Assembly (NCBI GenBank): GCA_021527695.1
Contig: JAKFAO010000008.1
Location: 620,001 to 684,000 of the forward strand
Direction of reading: 5' to 3'
Source of the DNA: Naematelia aurantialba
Taxonomy: Eukaryota; Basidiomycota; Tremellomycetes; Tremellales; Naemateliaceae
DNA length: 64,000 nucleotides
Shown here: in pieces, positions 29,704-41,081 of the stretch
Position numbering within the stretch: position 1 is the stretch's first letter
How the letters are laid out: each line of letters opens with the position of its first letter
Notes under the pieces: model-generated
What the model was told of the DNA's origin: nothing
Databases searched by the model: none
Seen by the model: only the letters and a program-made list of their open reading frames with translations
Position numbers and translations under genes: made by a program

Positions 29704-31681
29704 CTACTCGCGATCTCGCATGCTGTCCCGCCACCGCACTCCAGCACCTCCGCTGCCGCTGCCACTGCCACTTCCGCCGGGGATGGGGCCGCTCGAGCCG
29801 TCCGTGCCTGCTCCGCTCCACGACGTGCTGGGTTCCGTGACTGCAAAGCTCGAGCCTGATTCCGACGAGTGGCCGGCGTGTGCGTGTGCCCCCCGCCAGT
29901 CGTCGCGGTGGACACGCTGTAGTGGCTTTGCCTCGGGCCGACCATCGCGGTCGGCCGGCCCCGAGCGCTCGTATGTGCCGTCCGGCAAATGCGGGGCCTG
30001 GGTCGTTGTTGCCGCCGGTGTGGTGTTGGTGTTGGTGTTGGTGGTGGTGGTGGTGGTCGTCGTCGTCGTCCGCGTGCTGGCGGGGGGAGACGTTGGGCGT
30101 GAAGATCGTTCTTCGGAGCGAGGTCGAGGTGATGCGCCGGAGGACTTTGCTTGACGTTCATTCTACACTCGTTCAGACCGATCACCCAACACAGCAAGAG
30201 GCTCACCTTGCGAGTATTGAGTTTGAATCCCAACCGACTGAAGTGCTCGGCAACCTCGGTGGGTCTAGGCAGTCCGGGAAAACTGGGCGTATCAGCGATC
30301 AAAGCTAGCAAAGTAATACGAGATCCGAGACATACTTGCGGGGAGAGTAGACTTGGAAACTCTGCGATTCACATTCGGCCAGATACGGTTTCGGACTGTC
30401 TTCCTCGCTGTCGATCGCAGACATGTCAAACACGCGGAAGCGGAGGGCATATCTGATAACGTGATAGCGGTCAGCTGTGCCCGCGGACGACGGCGAGGGG
30501 GGCAGAAAAACGCTAGATCACTTGAGAAGTCATGACTCACGTTCCCTCGTGGCGCACAGTCAGGTCCTGAACCGTGACGTCAGCAAGATCTCTGGGCAGG
30601 ACCGCGTGCTTACCGTAAAGATAAACCATATCCCGAGGGATCTGTCTGGGGGCACTGCAGGAACACGAACTCCGGTGACATGAAGGCTGCCATACAAATT
30701 CCGCGACTCTTCAAACGGTGAGGTGACTGGGCCATGCGAGTCCCCAGTGGCGGATACGCCTCCTGTCGTGGGGGGACCTCTCGGCTGCGCGTCCAAGAGG
30801 GATGGACCCACAGTAAGGTAGGGCGAAGGATGGGACGTGTGGTGATAGTGGTGGTAAGCAGTCGACGGTCCAGGACGGGCAGAGGTAGCGGGTGCCCACG
30901 GCGGACGGGTGATCGGCTCTGCGGTGAATGGTGGATATTCGCGAACGCCATGCACTGGATCAGAATCGCCGTTGGAATTTGGCACAGGGCAGGAATCAGG
31001 ACGACTGCTGGATGGCGCACGCGGTGAAGGGTACGACCAGGCCGACCGGGAAGGGTGATCAGGGAGCGAGAGTTCGGCGGCGCAGAGGAGGTGAACGGGC
31101 TCAATATTGCTAGTCGTGTCAGACGCGGAAGCGCTGCACAGTGACAAGGAGCTCACAGCACATCCACCGGCGTGCAATTCAAGGCGTGAGAGGGGCCGCT
31201 CGGGACGCACTCGAGGGCGTGAAGACGAAGGATTGGGCAATGAGCAATGGGACGACGATCTTTCTCGGTCTTGCGTCGGCCGACGACAGGCTGCTGTGCC
31301 AGCTCCAACGAGAATCTGCTCGTGGGAAAAAGTCCGCCCGTCAGCGATTTTCACTGCCGACGAGGTGGACAGGCTCGGCAGATGGGTGGGTCCGACGCAC
31401 CTCATCCGTTTCCCTGCAAACATGCCATGCTGGAACAACAACGGCGCCGTGTACACCAGATCTGCTCGGGGCGTTGCTGTTTCCGCTGCCCTGGGTGCGC
31501 CGTTACCATGTCCGTCACCGTCACCATCACCATCGCCAGCACCATGGCCGTCAACGCCAGCAACGCCATCATGGTCGTGCGGTGCTGGCTGAACGGCCTG
31601 GGAAGCAGCTTCGACCAAAGGAGCTGAGGGCGACGCGGACGCCGTGGCGGGACGAGACGCCGGGAGCGGGGGCGGTAGCAT
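29704..31681 (-). CDS. Velvet-domain transcription regulator (VelB-like)
   Basis: Velvet family, fungal DNA-binding regulators of development and secondary metabolism. Preferred exons: 31681-31401, 31318-31157, 31109-30614, 30566-30541, 30452-30336, 30282-30207, 30162-29704; phases close to 538 residues. Velvet pieces in order: RFSLELAQQPVVGRRKTEKD-RRPI, HCPILRL, VHLLCAAELSLPD, then an insert of about 90 residues rich in Pro/Ser/His, NLYGSLHVTGVRV, GIWFIFTDLTVRHEGTYALR-FRVFDM, CESQSFQVYSPRNFPGLPRP, FSRLGFKLNTRK. The insert position matches the split velvet domain known in VelB. The C-terminus is disordered with poly-Thr/Asn and Gly-Ser. Doubts: the frame is open upstream of 31681 without another ATG, so a 5' exon may be missing; and an alternative acceptor at 30150 would give an Arg/Pro-rich tail ending at 29625. 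Confidence 0.85.
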
Positions 31682-32528
31682 AAGCTTGCCGTTTTCGATG
31701 CGCGAGGCGACGCCGTGGATCAGGCTCGAGCTGCATGGGCGATACGCGGCGGACGAGGTATACCGCCGCAGCAGCAGCAGGAAGTGCTAGGTCCGGCGCC
31801 GAGCAGGACGCGGCCTCGAAGCGGGATCGATCCAGGTGACCCGGTCCCGACGGGAGACTGTGACAATCTATCGCGATGCCAACACGTTCGTCGTCGCTCG
31901 CCTCTTGTTCGTGTAGAAGAGCAAGTCCGCTGCCCCGACAATTGGGAGTCCCACAGAGGAAAAAGAGCCGTTGTTCCCAGTGTTGAAAGTTTTTCCAGGT
32001 GGTGGTGAGTCTTGCATTTCTCTTCTTGCTTTCCTGTTCCTTTCCTTTTCTTGCAGCTGGGCGTTCCTGAACGGGCTCACACTGATAGATGCTTCCGATC
32101 GTCACCAAAAGTTGGTGACGCAAGCATAATTCAGGGTCCACAATGGGGCAGGGGCAATCTGGGGCGAAGAGCAAAGGGCGGCAGAGCAGAGGATGCGGGA
32201 GATAGGGAGCGCGAGTGTGTGTCGTGTTTCAGGGTGCGTTGGGGTCTTGCGCCTGATAAACGGGCGGGCAATATCTGGGAACGGAGGGTAAGCGGGATCA
32301 AAAGCCCTGCAATATACCCTGAAACATGAGCGACCGCCACACTCTTATGAGCAAGCACTTGTCTCGTTTTCACCCGACGAGAGGCCGTCGACTTCCGATG
32401 CAGCGATCATGTATGCATGCATCATGAGATGTTCGTCAAGAGACAGATAGCACCACAGTCTAAACACGAGATGAAGAGGTGACCAAAGTAGGACAGGATG
32501 GATGGTGCTTAGCAGATCCCAGAGGGTA
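31682..32528. other. Upstream region of the velvet gene and 3' end of GIN4
   Basis: About 850 bp. The part near 31682-31790 may contain missing velvet 5' coding sequence (an in-frame stretch reading ASRIENGKLM precedes the ATG). Beyond it I see no motif-bearing frame. The two long minus-strand frames crossing this area have no recognisable domain. Confidence 0.35.
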
Positions 32529-35500
32529 TTACATTCGTATCGCTTGGGGCAGCTGAGCACTGCCTGGCGAGAGTGGTGTATTCGTCTCGAAAACAGGCGT
32601 AGAAGGCATCAGAGGCGTCGATGGGGCACTGATGGTATACCGTGTAGCTGGAGCTGAGAGCATGGGCGATTTAGGCGGCTGGCGTGAAGGAAGGGCAAAC
32701 GAGTGTATCTGCGCCGGCGCACTAGTAGGTGTGGGCGGGACGGACGAGTCTTCAAACGACAGTTTGAGTTGAGCAAATATAGCTACAAACACGTCGTCAG
32801 CCTCGACCGTATGTTCGGAAGTATCAGATCAAGCAGATCAGAGAGTAATACTCACTTTTGAAAGACGACTGGGCACCCTTCTCCTGAGTGAGCGAGACAA
32901 GAGTGTTGTATCCCCCAGAAGAGTTTTGTGTCGAACGCGAGAATTCGATCTTGAACCGAACCCCTTTGACGATAGTCGTGGTTCCTTGTGGATCCTTGAC
33001 TTCCTCTAAGCGGCACTTGAGGGCGCGCAAACCGTCAATCTCAACAACGGTCACACGAACACCCAGAGCGTTCAAGGCCTTCTTGGTCTTGTCGCGCGTG
33101 TTGCCGACATTGTCATGCGACAGCAATGTACAGCTTGCCGGCTTGAACGAAAAGAGATTATTGAACCAGCTCCGCTTGGGGCTGGCACCGGAGCCTGACG
33201 ATGATCCGGTGCTATTATACAACGCCGTCGCTGGTCCCGCCATCTCGGCGGAATAGGGGATGGGATCGATAGTGACCTTCTTGCCGCCGGCACGTTTCTT
33301 GAGACGGCCGAATGTGTCTTGACTGCGCGGGAAGGACGACGTAGTAGACGTCGAGTGGCGAGAAGCCCACGATGCGACTTCGGGAGATGGCAGATCAGAG
33401 CCGTCAATGACGACGTAACTTCCTTCTCGCTCGAGGGGCTTGTACGTCGAGATAGGCCGAGGAGGAGGTGCACGAGACGCCGCACGAGGTGGAGGCATTG
33501 GAGCGGGCCGCTGGGCCTGTAGAGGTGCTGGCGCTTCCCAAGTCAGAGGGAGAGAGTGCATCTGAGGCGACTCGACGGGTGCGTACGAGCCGCCAGACGT
33601 GCCTCTGTATTGCGAGGAGCCGGCTGATGAGGCATAGCTCCATCGCTGGGCGTTGGTGGTCGGATAGAGACCTGGTCTGCCACCGTGCGACGGGGGTGGT
33701 GGGCCGCCAATACCCAGTCCCATCAGCGGGCTCTGCTGCCCCGGCATCGGCGAGACTGCAAAGCTCGAGTGCACGCTGGCGAGCTCGACTGTCTCGTCGT
33801 CGTCTGCATCTGCAAACTGGTTGGGATCGTTCTCTATGACGGGCGAGATAGGTCCATTAGCGTACGCGAGGTAAGCTTGGTAGTCCGAGCCGAGGATTGC
33901 CGAGTTAGTCGACGACGAGCCGGACGCAATCGACGAGCGGATGTTCATCGTGTTGAGCTGGTTGGCGACTTCGTTGAAAAAGTGCTGTAGTCGCTCGTCT
34001 TGGACTTGCGGCACATTCAATGGAGTCGTCGGCACTTCAGTCGCCGGCGACGCGGGCTCCATGGACCGGGGCCTAGAAGGTGCAGCGGGAGGCGGCATGA
34101 GATCCTTGGTCGGTGTGGCATTTTGCAACACGATCGCTGGGGTTTGCGGCGCCGACTCACTGTAACCGCTGTAGCTCGAACCATGGGGTGAGAGGGGAGG
34201 ACGAGGTCCAGTGGGCCGAACAGGGGCGAGCTTCTCCACTGCTCCAGCTGCGGCCTTCTTAGGCGTCGGCGCCTGAGGACGGGCGACGGGTGATGGCGCT
34301 CTATCCTGAATAGTCTCGTTCTCTCCGAGGGGCTCGAGGCGCGGTCGCTGTGAGGCCTGTGCTGGTACACCTTTACGTTTAGCCGCCTGTGGAGGAGCGG
34401 GCAAAGCTTTTCTCGCTTGCCGTTGTGCCCGCGCCTCCATGTCATCTTCATCGTCCATGTTGTAATTCTCCAAGTGCTTGTTGCGGTATTTGATCAATAG
34501 ATGATAGATGGCTTTCTCCCATGTTTTGCTGCCTGTCAGCGCAGTCATAAACGCATACTCACTCTTTGCTCATGAGCGCCGCGACAATCTCGTGGTCCGT
34601 GGCTCCGGACCACAAGGTCTTGAGATTGCCCATGATATCCGCGTCGATCTCATCTGGAGAATTGACGGGACGCTCAACCTCGCCCAAGCTAGGGGGGTCT
34701 ACGAGCTGCCTGCCAGGGATAGGCCGCGGCGGCCGCGACACGAAGAACGGGTGACTAAGAATATCCGGCATCTGGCAAACAAGACTTCAGCAACCTGGTC
34801 CTGTTTCGCGTGGCGGATAGTCGTAAGGGATGTTTGGATACGGATACTCACGGTGATACGTTTCTCTGGATCCCGTTCGAGCATGCGGTTCAGCAGGTCT
34901 CGGGCGGGATCCTTGATCTCGTCTGGCATCTCAAAGACGCCGACTTTGACTTTTTGCAACAAGGATCGAATGTTGTCATCGTCAAATGGTAGGCGCCCAG
35001 TCAGGAGGGCAAAGAGGATGATGCCGCACGACCAGATATCAGAGGACGAGCCGTGATATGCTTTTCCCTTTGCAGCGTCAGCCCGTCCAGTCAACGAAGA
35101 GGAACGCCGCCGTCCGGCACAGATGATGTTTACGGAAGCAAGGAATGAAGACGGTCATGGGAGGCGATGCAGACTGGCTTGGAGAAGAGGACGCTGGATG
35201 TTCTTTGGTCAAGACGAGCTTGGGAAGAAGATACTGGATGCTGTTGGAGAGAGACAAGCTTGAAATGTAAACCTACAGCGACGATCTCTGGCGACGCATA
35301 ATGCGGGCTTCCACAACTGGTCTCGAGCATACGCTCGCCGGCCTCCCAAGCGGCCATGCCGAAATCGGCGACCTTGATGTTCTTGTCCTTGTCGAGCAAG
35401 AGGTTTTCAGGCTTGAGGTCGCGGTGGCAGATGTTGAAGCGGTGGCAGTAATCGACGGCATGGATGATTTGCTGAAAGTAGTGTAGTGCTTCGGAGACTG

Positions 35501-36477
35501 GCAGCCGCCCGCGTTTGACCAGGTAGTCGAACAGCTCGCCTCCTGGGACGTACTCCATTATCAAGTACCTGGCTGGTCAGCTTGTGCACCTGGAGAACAT
35601 CCGTTGCTGGTAGGTAGGGTTGCCTAGTGCAACCATCGAAAGGGAAGGAAGGGAGGAAGGAAGGAAGGAAGGAAGGAAGGAAGGAAGGAAGGAAGGAAGG
35701 AAGGAAGGGAGGAAGGGAGGAAGGAAGGAAGGAAGGAAGGAGAGAAGAAAGGAAAGAAGGAAGGAGAGAAGGAGAGAAGGAAGGAAGAGAAGAGTAGAAG
35801 AGACCACGCACAGCTCCTGCGAGGTCTCCCAGACATCGTACAAGTTGAGAACGTTTGGGTGATCGATAAGCTTCATGATGACAATCTCCCGCTCAATGCC
35901 CAGCAAGACCTTGTCGGCGCGCGCGCCCGCTTCAGACACCGACATGCGCGACGAGATGATCAGCCCCTTGGGGACGATTTTTATGGCTGCGTATTTGCCC
36001 GTCACGGCGTGTTTGGCGATCTTCACTCGTCCTGCGTGGGTCAGCGGGGTACGGCGGCTATGATGCATCCAGGCTGCAGAGGGACCAAGACCAAGGACGG
36101 AAGTGTAGACACGCCGGGTGGGGTGGGCGGGGTTGGGAGGTCGGAGCGGGTAGGAAGAGGTTGGCATGTGCATGGCGGGGATGCTGATGTGTTTGGATGG
36201 GAGGTGTTTGGAGGGGAAACGCTAGGGCGGAAAGTAGTCGCCAGTGCTTGGATGGCAAAGAGCTGGATGACCGGCGCTTGAATGAGCAACACGCACCTGA
36301 CGACCCCTTGCCGATGGTGCGTCCAATCCTCCACTGCCCAATCATCTTTGCGTCCTCTCGGCCCGTCGAGCTCGTCGTCTTCTTACGATGCACGGACGGC
36401 TTGGACGGCTCGCCCTGTCGATGCGGCGTCGACATGGGTTCGGCTGCAGATCTGGCTGCCAGTCTCGTCTCAGTCAC
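32529..36477 (-). CDS. GIN4: Gin4/Hsl1/Kcc4-type septin-linked protein kinase (Nim1/Cdr2 family)
   Basis: CAMK-group kinase of the fungal Nim1-related family, acting at the bud neck on septins and on the Swe1/Cdk1 checkpoint. Eight exons close to 1014 residues: 36477-36297, 36031-35812, 35568-35277, 35067-34852, 34771-34563, 34528-32856, 32782-32529 (seven listed exons complete the frame; no eighth is needed). Kinase signatures: [28 protein letters not shown] (Lys), [69 protein letters not shown]-like stretch follows ([35 protein letters not shown]). The middle is a long disordered region with many Ser/Pro sites. A KA1-like membrane-binding domain occurs near the C-terminus ([30 protein letters not shown]). 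The intron between the second and third exons (35811-35569) holds a GGAA repeat. About 1.9 kb without a gene lies upstream. Confidence 0.93.
35640..35790 (-). repeat. GGAA tetranucleotide repeat in a GIN4 intron
   Basis: A near-perfect (GGAA)n run at about 35654-35708 on the plus strand is flanked by GGGA and GAGAA variants up to 35790. On the transcript it reads TTCC and lies in the 243-nt intron that separates kinase subdomains around the hinge (QEL/YLIMEY). Confidence 0.95.
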
Positions 36478-38360
36478 AGCCCGGATACCGAAGACGGGCT
36501 AGATGTTTGGTAGCGCTCAGCGAGCGGCGCTCCGTATGTTTGTCCTGTGGGCGGCGCTGGTGCGGTGTGTTGTGGTGGGGTGTCGGTGTGGATGAGGTGG
36601 TGGTGTGGTGCGGTTTGGTGTTGGTGTCCTGTCGGAGTGGTGTTGGTGTCCTGTGGGTGTCCTGGGGGTCCTGTGGGTGTGATGTTGGTGTACCGTCGGT
36701 GTTGGTGCCGCTGTGTTTGCCCGTGCGGCTCTTGACGTCGACCGCCGTGGCCGTAGTCGTGAGCGAGTGTCGGGTGTCAAGTGTCTACCAGACGACTGTA
36801 GTAGTGATACTAGTAGTAGCAGTATCACAAGTCAAGTCTTGTATCACGAGGCGAGGTCAACCAAGGCAAGAGCGAGGCAGCGACCAACAACGAGACACAG
36901 TCGTAACGTGCCCTGTCTGCAGAAAGCAGCAGTGCCCGTACTACGGCCCGCAAGCACCCCGCACCCAGCACGCAGTACATACCAGCTCGTTGCTGTCCCT
37001 GCCGTCCGCCGTGCGCCCTTCGCCCTTCCCTATTCGCCCCGTCTGTCCCCTGTCTCTGTCTCTGTCTCTGTCTCTGCCTCTGCCCGTCGCCGGTGCTCGC
37101 TAGGGACCCTGGCGGTGCGTCCCGGTGCGGGTGCGGGTGCCGTCCGGACGAGAGAGGGCAAGAGCGAGGGCAAAGAAATCAGCCGCGACCACGCAGTCGA
37201 GCCGATTGGCCCATCCGGCAGACGATGTTTGGTGTTTGTGCACACCGGGCGCATGACGGCGGTCCAAGGAAGCCCACGACAAGGTAACATGTCACAACAC
37301 ATGGGCGGCACAGTGACATGTGCACGTCGGACGGCGCACCAAGGGTTCGTAAGGGGGGGACCCCGGGAAAGCTCCGTTGTTTGTGCGCAAAAGCGCCACA
37401 CAAACCCATCTCTCGTGCGACACTACCGACGCTACCCTCCTGAATTGTACTGTACCTAGCCCTGTAGTCCTGTAGTCCTGTAGTCTCCTATGATGGCCGG
37501 GCCGCCTGCCTGCCGTCTGCGCTGCCCCCGCGAAAATCTGCCCGAGCATGTCCTGTCCGTACGATACCTAATTCGCTGCTGGCCTCTGGCTAGGGTCGGC
37601 ACGCTAGGTCGGCCAAGGGGCAAGCAGGTCCACACGGTCTAGAGCATGTCATCATCCAGTCGTAGCGTCCTGCTCTGCGCCCCCTTCCCTCTTGTAACAT
37701 CTGGCTACGACGGCTACGCTAGGGGCGCTCCTGCGGGTGACGGCAAGCGCAACCGCCATCCCGTGCACGCTATGGCGCTCCGTGTCTCCTCTCCTTGTGA
37801 CCGATCACTCGGTCGCGCCAAAACAACTTCTCCGCCGAAATTACAACTGAAACCCGCAGAGTTAGAAGCCTCTTCTCTACAGAGCAGGACAAGGTTTAGC
37901 CTCGAGTTGATCGTCGATGTTGATGATGCAGCGGCGTCGATCAACAACAACAACACAAACGCGTGACGTAGTTGGTTCTTCTTTGTGTTTGGCCGACTAT
38001 GCAGAAGCCAGGACGTGCTATGCACCATGGTTCAAACCGAATGCCCGAGGCCGGAACGTGCAGGGCTAGAGACTGAACAAATCGAGTAACCACCGGCCGC
38101 CGCCATCCGGCAAGACACACGGGGGTTCTTACGACGTGTTGACTAGCTACAGTGCGTTCCTGCATATTCAAGCCGATAAACCCCCGTGCGTGTCGAATGT
38201 CGACGATCACACGACTCCTATCCACTACAACTGGAAATGTGGCGCGTGCACACCGTAGTCTCACGTCTCAGCCAGTATCAAATATGTCGCATGGGTGAAA
38301 AGCATGCATTGTGCAAGACAGAAGCGCTACGTGACAGGAGTACGAGACGACGAGTCGCGC
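36478..38360. promoter_or_regulatory. Long GIN4 upstream region, no gene seen
   Basis: About 1.9 kb between the GIN4 start and the Sel1-gene stop, the largest gene-free stretch in the window. It contains G/T-rich repeats of GGTGTTGGTGTCCTGT type (36540-36720), a short GTCTCT repeat (about 37047-37084), and clusters of GTAG/TAGTAG (36795-36830) and CCTGTAGT (37460-37480). Plus-strand frames of 248-273 codons exist but have no motif, and their composition follows the simple repeats. A long 5' leader, regulatory DNA or a non-coding transcript could occupy it. Confidence 0.35.
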
Positions 38361-40642
38361 TCAGTCCATGTACTTGTCCTGATGCAGGTCAGCTCGAGTC
38401 GCAGTCCCAAATCACAGCCGAAATACCTTCCAGATCCAGGCCAGGCCAAACGTATTTGTTGACCCCTGTGCGATCTAGTGCTGATCAGCTGATATCCGCG
38501 ATTTTCGAGGCAACTCACGGCCATCCGGTACCATTTCGCAGCCTCCTTCATATCTTTCTTGATCCCCCCTGCACCCTTTGACAACAAGAAACCCAGCTCT
38601 GCGGCAAATCAGCAACTGCCAAACCGGAGCGGCGCTAAGGCAAGCGAGGCAAAAGCATGATACGCAGACAGAGACAGACTCACGCTCCTGCGACGCAACG
38701 TCGCCCATGTTGGCCGCAAAACGCAGATACGACACGGCGACGTCTGGCGCTTTCTTCACTCCCACACCCTCGAGAAAGCAATTTGCAATCTCGAATAAAC
38801 CCACACTCAGATCACGCTGCGCCTATCAACATTATGTCCCAACCCCCAAGTCCTAACCCGCAACACTCACCGTCATTGTGCGTTCCTGCTGGGGGGTGAG
38901 CTTGGTCGTTCCTGCAGACCGGTGAAAGTCGACAGGCAGAGGACCGCCAGCGAGCGACTCGTCGCATGCTCGACGGAGCTCGATGAATGCTTTCTTGTCG
39001 TCTCTTGCTATGCCCCATCCGTGCCGTAAGGCAAGACCTTGTCCGATCAGTACGAGTAGATGCTCGATGCGAGGCAAAGGGGAACCTACCCCAGTACATC
39101 CGCCCTGTTGCACTCCCCATCTCGGCCGCTTTCATAAAGTGCCATGCGGCTTTGGGGAGATCGCCTTTCCCTCTAGCCTCGACGCCGGCTCCAACCAGCT
39201 CGTCCGCGCTGTGTGGTTCAACGGTAAAGCTGGGGTGCTGTTGGTGCTGCGGACGGTGATGCTGGTGCTTTGGTTCGGGCGCAGAGAACGTCCGTTCCCT
39301 CGTATCAATTTCGAGTTTACTGAGAGGGACTTTGGAGTACTTGCCGCGGGGGAAGAGGAGCTCGCCAGAAGGGGTTCCAGGCCGCGGGGTGGATGGCCAT
39401 TCCGGGTCGAGGTCGTAGAAGCTATAAGCCACGGACTGGATGGACATTTTCGAATTCCGGGACGGATCGCGATTCGTCGCGCTCGATGTGGAATCCTTGA
39501 GCGGGAGAAGGGCAATAGGTTGAGGTCGATGTGAGGGCTGGGCATTGTGGTGTGTGGTTGCGGTTGGAGCGGGGTTGCGGCGGACTGCTGGGGGATGTGG
39601 AGGGTGTGAGGACGAGCGGAATGAGGGTGGGCGAAGGCCAGGCGCGGGCACGCGCTCTCGCCGGTCAGTTATGGCGGTAGAACCGGCGTGTTTTGGCGGG
39701 GATGTCGGCTGCAGGTGATGGGGGTGGGAGATTGGTTTGGGCACGGTCGAGTCTGGGGCGGATGGCGGCGGAGGAGCCCTCCTGGCAAAGACCAACGGCT
39801 TCTTGAGCTTCCTACCTTCGCCAGCGCCCAACCCCGGCACCGAAGCCTTGATCCTTGACATCGCCTTGCTCGGACTCGATACGTTCCTTCCAGTCCCTTT
39901 TCCATTGACAGCTTCTGGTGCGCCGTCCGTATCCAGCCACTCAAAGTTGGCTTCGTCGTCTCCCCACTCACTTCCTTGCTCGCCGTGCACCGAATGGAGG
40001 TCAGAATCGATCAAATCGCGCGGCGGATGCGTCGGCAGGGGAGCGCGAGCGGCTGGTTCTGGCCGCGAGAGTGCACGAGGTCGGCCACGGATAGGCTGTT
40101 GTTCACGGCTCGGAACCCGGAAACTTCGTTCAGGTGTCAGTTGCTCCTGGTCGTGCCGTTGCGAGGCAGAGACGGAGACAGACGCAGACGACGCCGATGA
40201 GGATGATGAGGGAGCAGCTTTGGTTGGCGTCGTATCTGCCGCTCTAGAACCAAAGTAGGAGGCTTGGTTTTTGTTGGCCCTCGGTGTCGTCGGTGTAGTG
40301 GGTGTAGTGGTGCCAGAGCTCGGAGCTACACCAAAGTCGTAGATAGAGTCGCCGCTGGTCATGGTACTTGCGAGCGAGTCGACTGAGCACACTGAAGGCG
40401 TCCTGAACAGATTCAAGTCGAGTGCAGGGACTGCCTGCGCCTTGACATGTTGGACCAGAGTCCTCGTTGACGCCTAGACATGAGCTGGGAATCCGTCACA
40501 TGCGCAAAGGGGTGCTCACAGAACTAGGGAGCGATTCCTTGAACTGAGCGAGGGGGCTGGCAAAGCTTCCTGAAGACACGACGTCGCTTGCACTCGGCAT
40601 CTTGGGCGGTCGAGGGTACGATGAAGGGATCGAGGATGCCAT
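38361..40642 (-). CDS. Sel1-repeat protein with disordered N-terminus (Dsf2/Chs4-like)
   Basis: Seven exons close to 652 residues: 40642-40520, 40473-39090, 39037-38871, 38822-38684, 38598-38519, 38474-38427, 38378-38361. The first 400 residues are disordered and rich in Ser, Pro and His, with a conserved-looking core (SIQSVAYSFYDLDPEWPSTP). The C-terminal part contains tandem Sel1-like helical repeats: LVGAGVEARGKGDLPKAAWHF, MKAAEMGSATGRMYWGLALR, HGWGIARDDKKAFIELRRAC, LFEIANCFLEGVGVKKAPDV, LGFLLSKGAGGIKKDMKEAA. It ends with FGLAWIWKDKYMD, the typical end of fungal Sel1 scaffold proteins. Yeast relatives include Dsf2 and, more remotely, the chitin-synthase activators Chs4/Skt5, but no C-terminal CaaX motif is present. 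The last coding exon is just 18 nt. Confidence 0.88.
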
Positions 40643-41081
40643 GTTGAATGTCGAATGTCACACGAGGCCGGAGGGGCAAAGTCGAAAGGGGCGAACAATT
40701 GAAGCGGTGTTGTTGTAATGGAGATATGGGTTTTATATCGAGGCGGATTCGTCACCGGCCGAGAGATGAATGGAGCCGTTTGGGGCGGGCGTCGGTTCCC
40801 AGAAGAATGGAAAAGCACTGGATGGCTTCTGTGCTGACTCGAGTCTGCGCCCTGCAGACACCTGCTGCTTGTGGTTTCCGACTGACAACTCGAGTTTCTG
40901 GGCCAAGAGAGATCGAGTCGAGACAAACGGGAGGCCTCGTCCTTTCAACGCGTCTCGAGGCAGATGTTTCACTTTTGCCACCGAGAAATAAATACATACA
41001 CACCCAAGACGAGATAGATATGTATAATTGATCAAAGAGGTATAGATAGCTGGCAGAGATGGCAAAAGATTCGATACTGCA
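40643..41081. other. Sel1-gene upstream / protease 3' region
   Basis: About 440 bp between two minus-strand genes. There is an AT-rich patch with ATAAATACATACAC at about 40986-41000. No supported gene. Confidence 0.35.

Noticed and set aside
29625..30149. Alternative last exon of the velvet gene running through a 16-base C run
   Set aside because: The acceptor GTGTAG at 30163 gives a more usual Ser/Thr/Gly-rich tail that stops at 29704. The alternative is Arg/Pro-rich and crosses a homopolymer. cDNA is needed to be certain.
35407..35862. Frames with PSFLPSF or EGRKEGRK repeats
   Set aside because: They are products of the GGAA repeat in the GIN4 intron; the kinase exons on both sides splice in phase.
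36282..37459. Two plus-strand frames of 273 and 248 codons upstream of GIN4
   Set aside because: Low-complexity Cys/Val/Trp- or Arg/Pro-rich composition tracks the G/T and GTCTCT repeats; no motif and no conserved start context.
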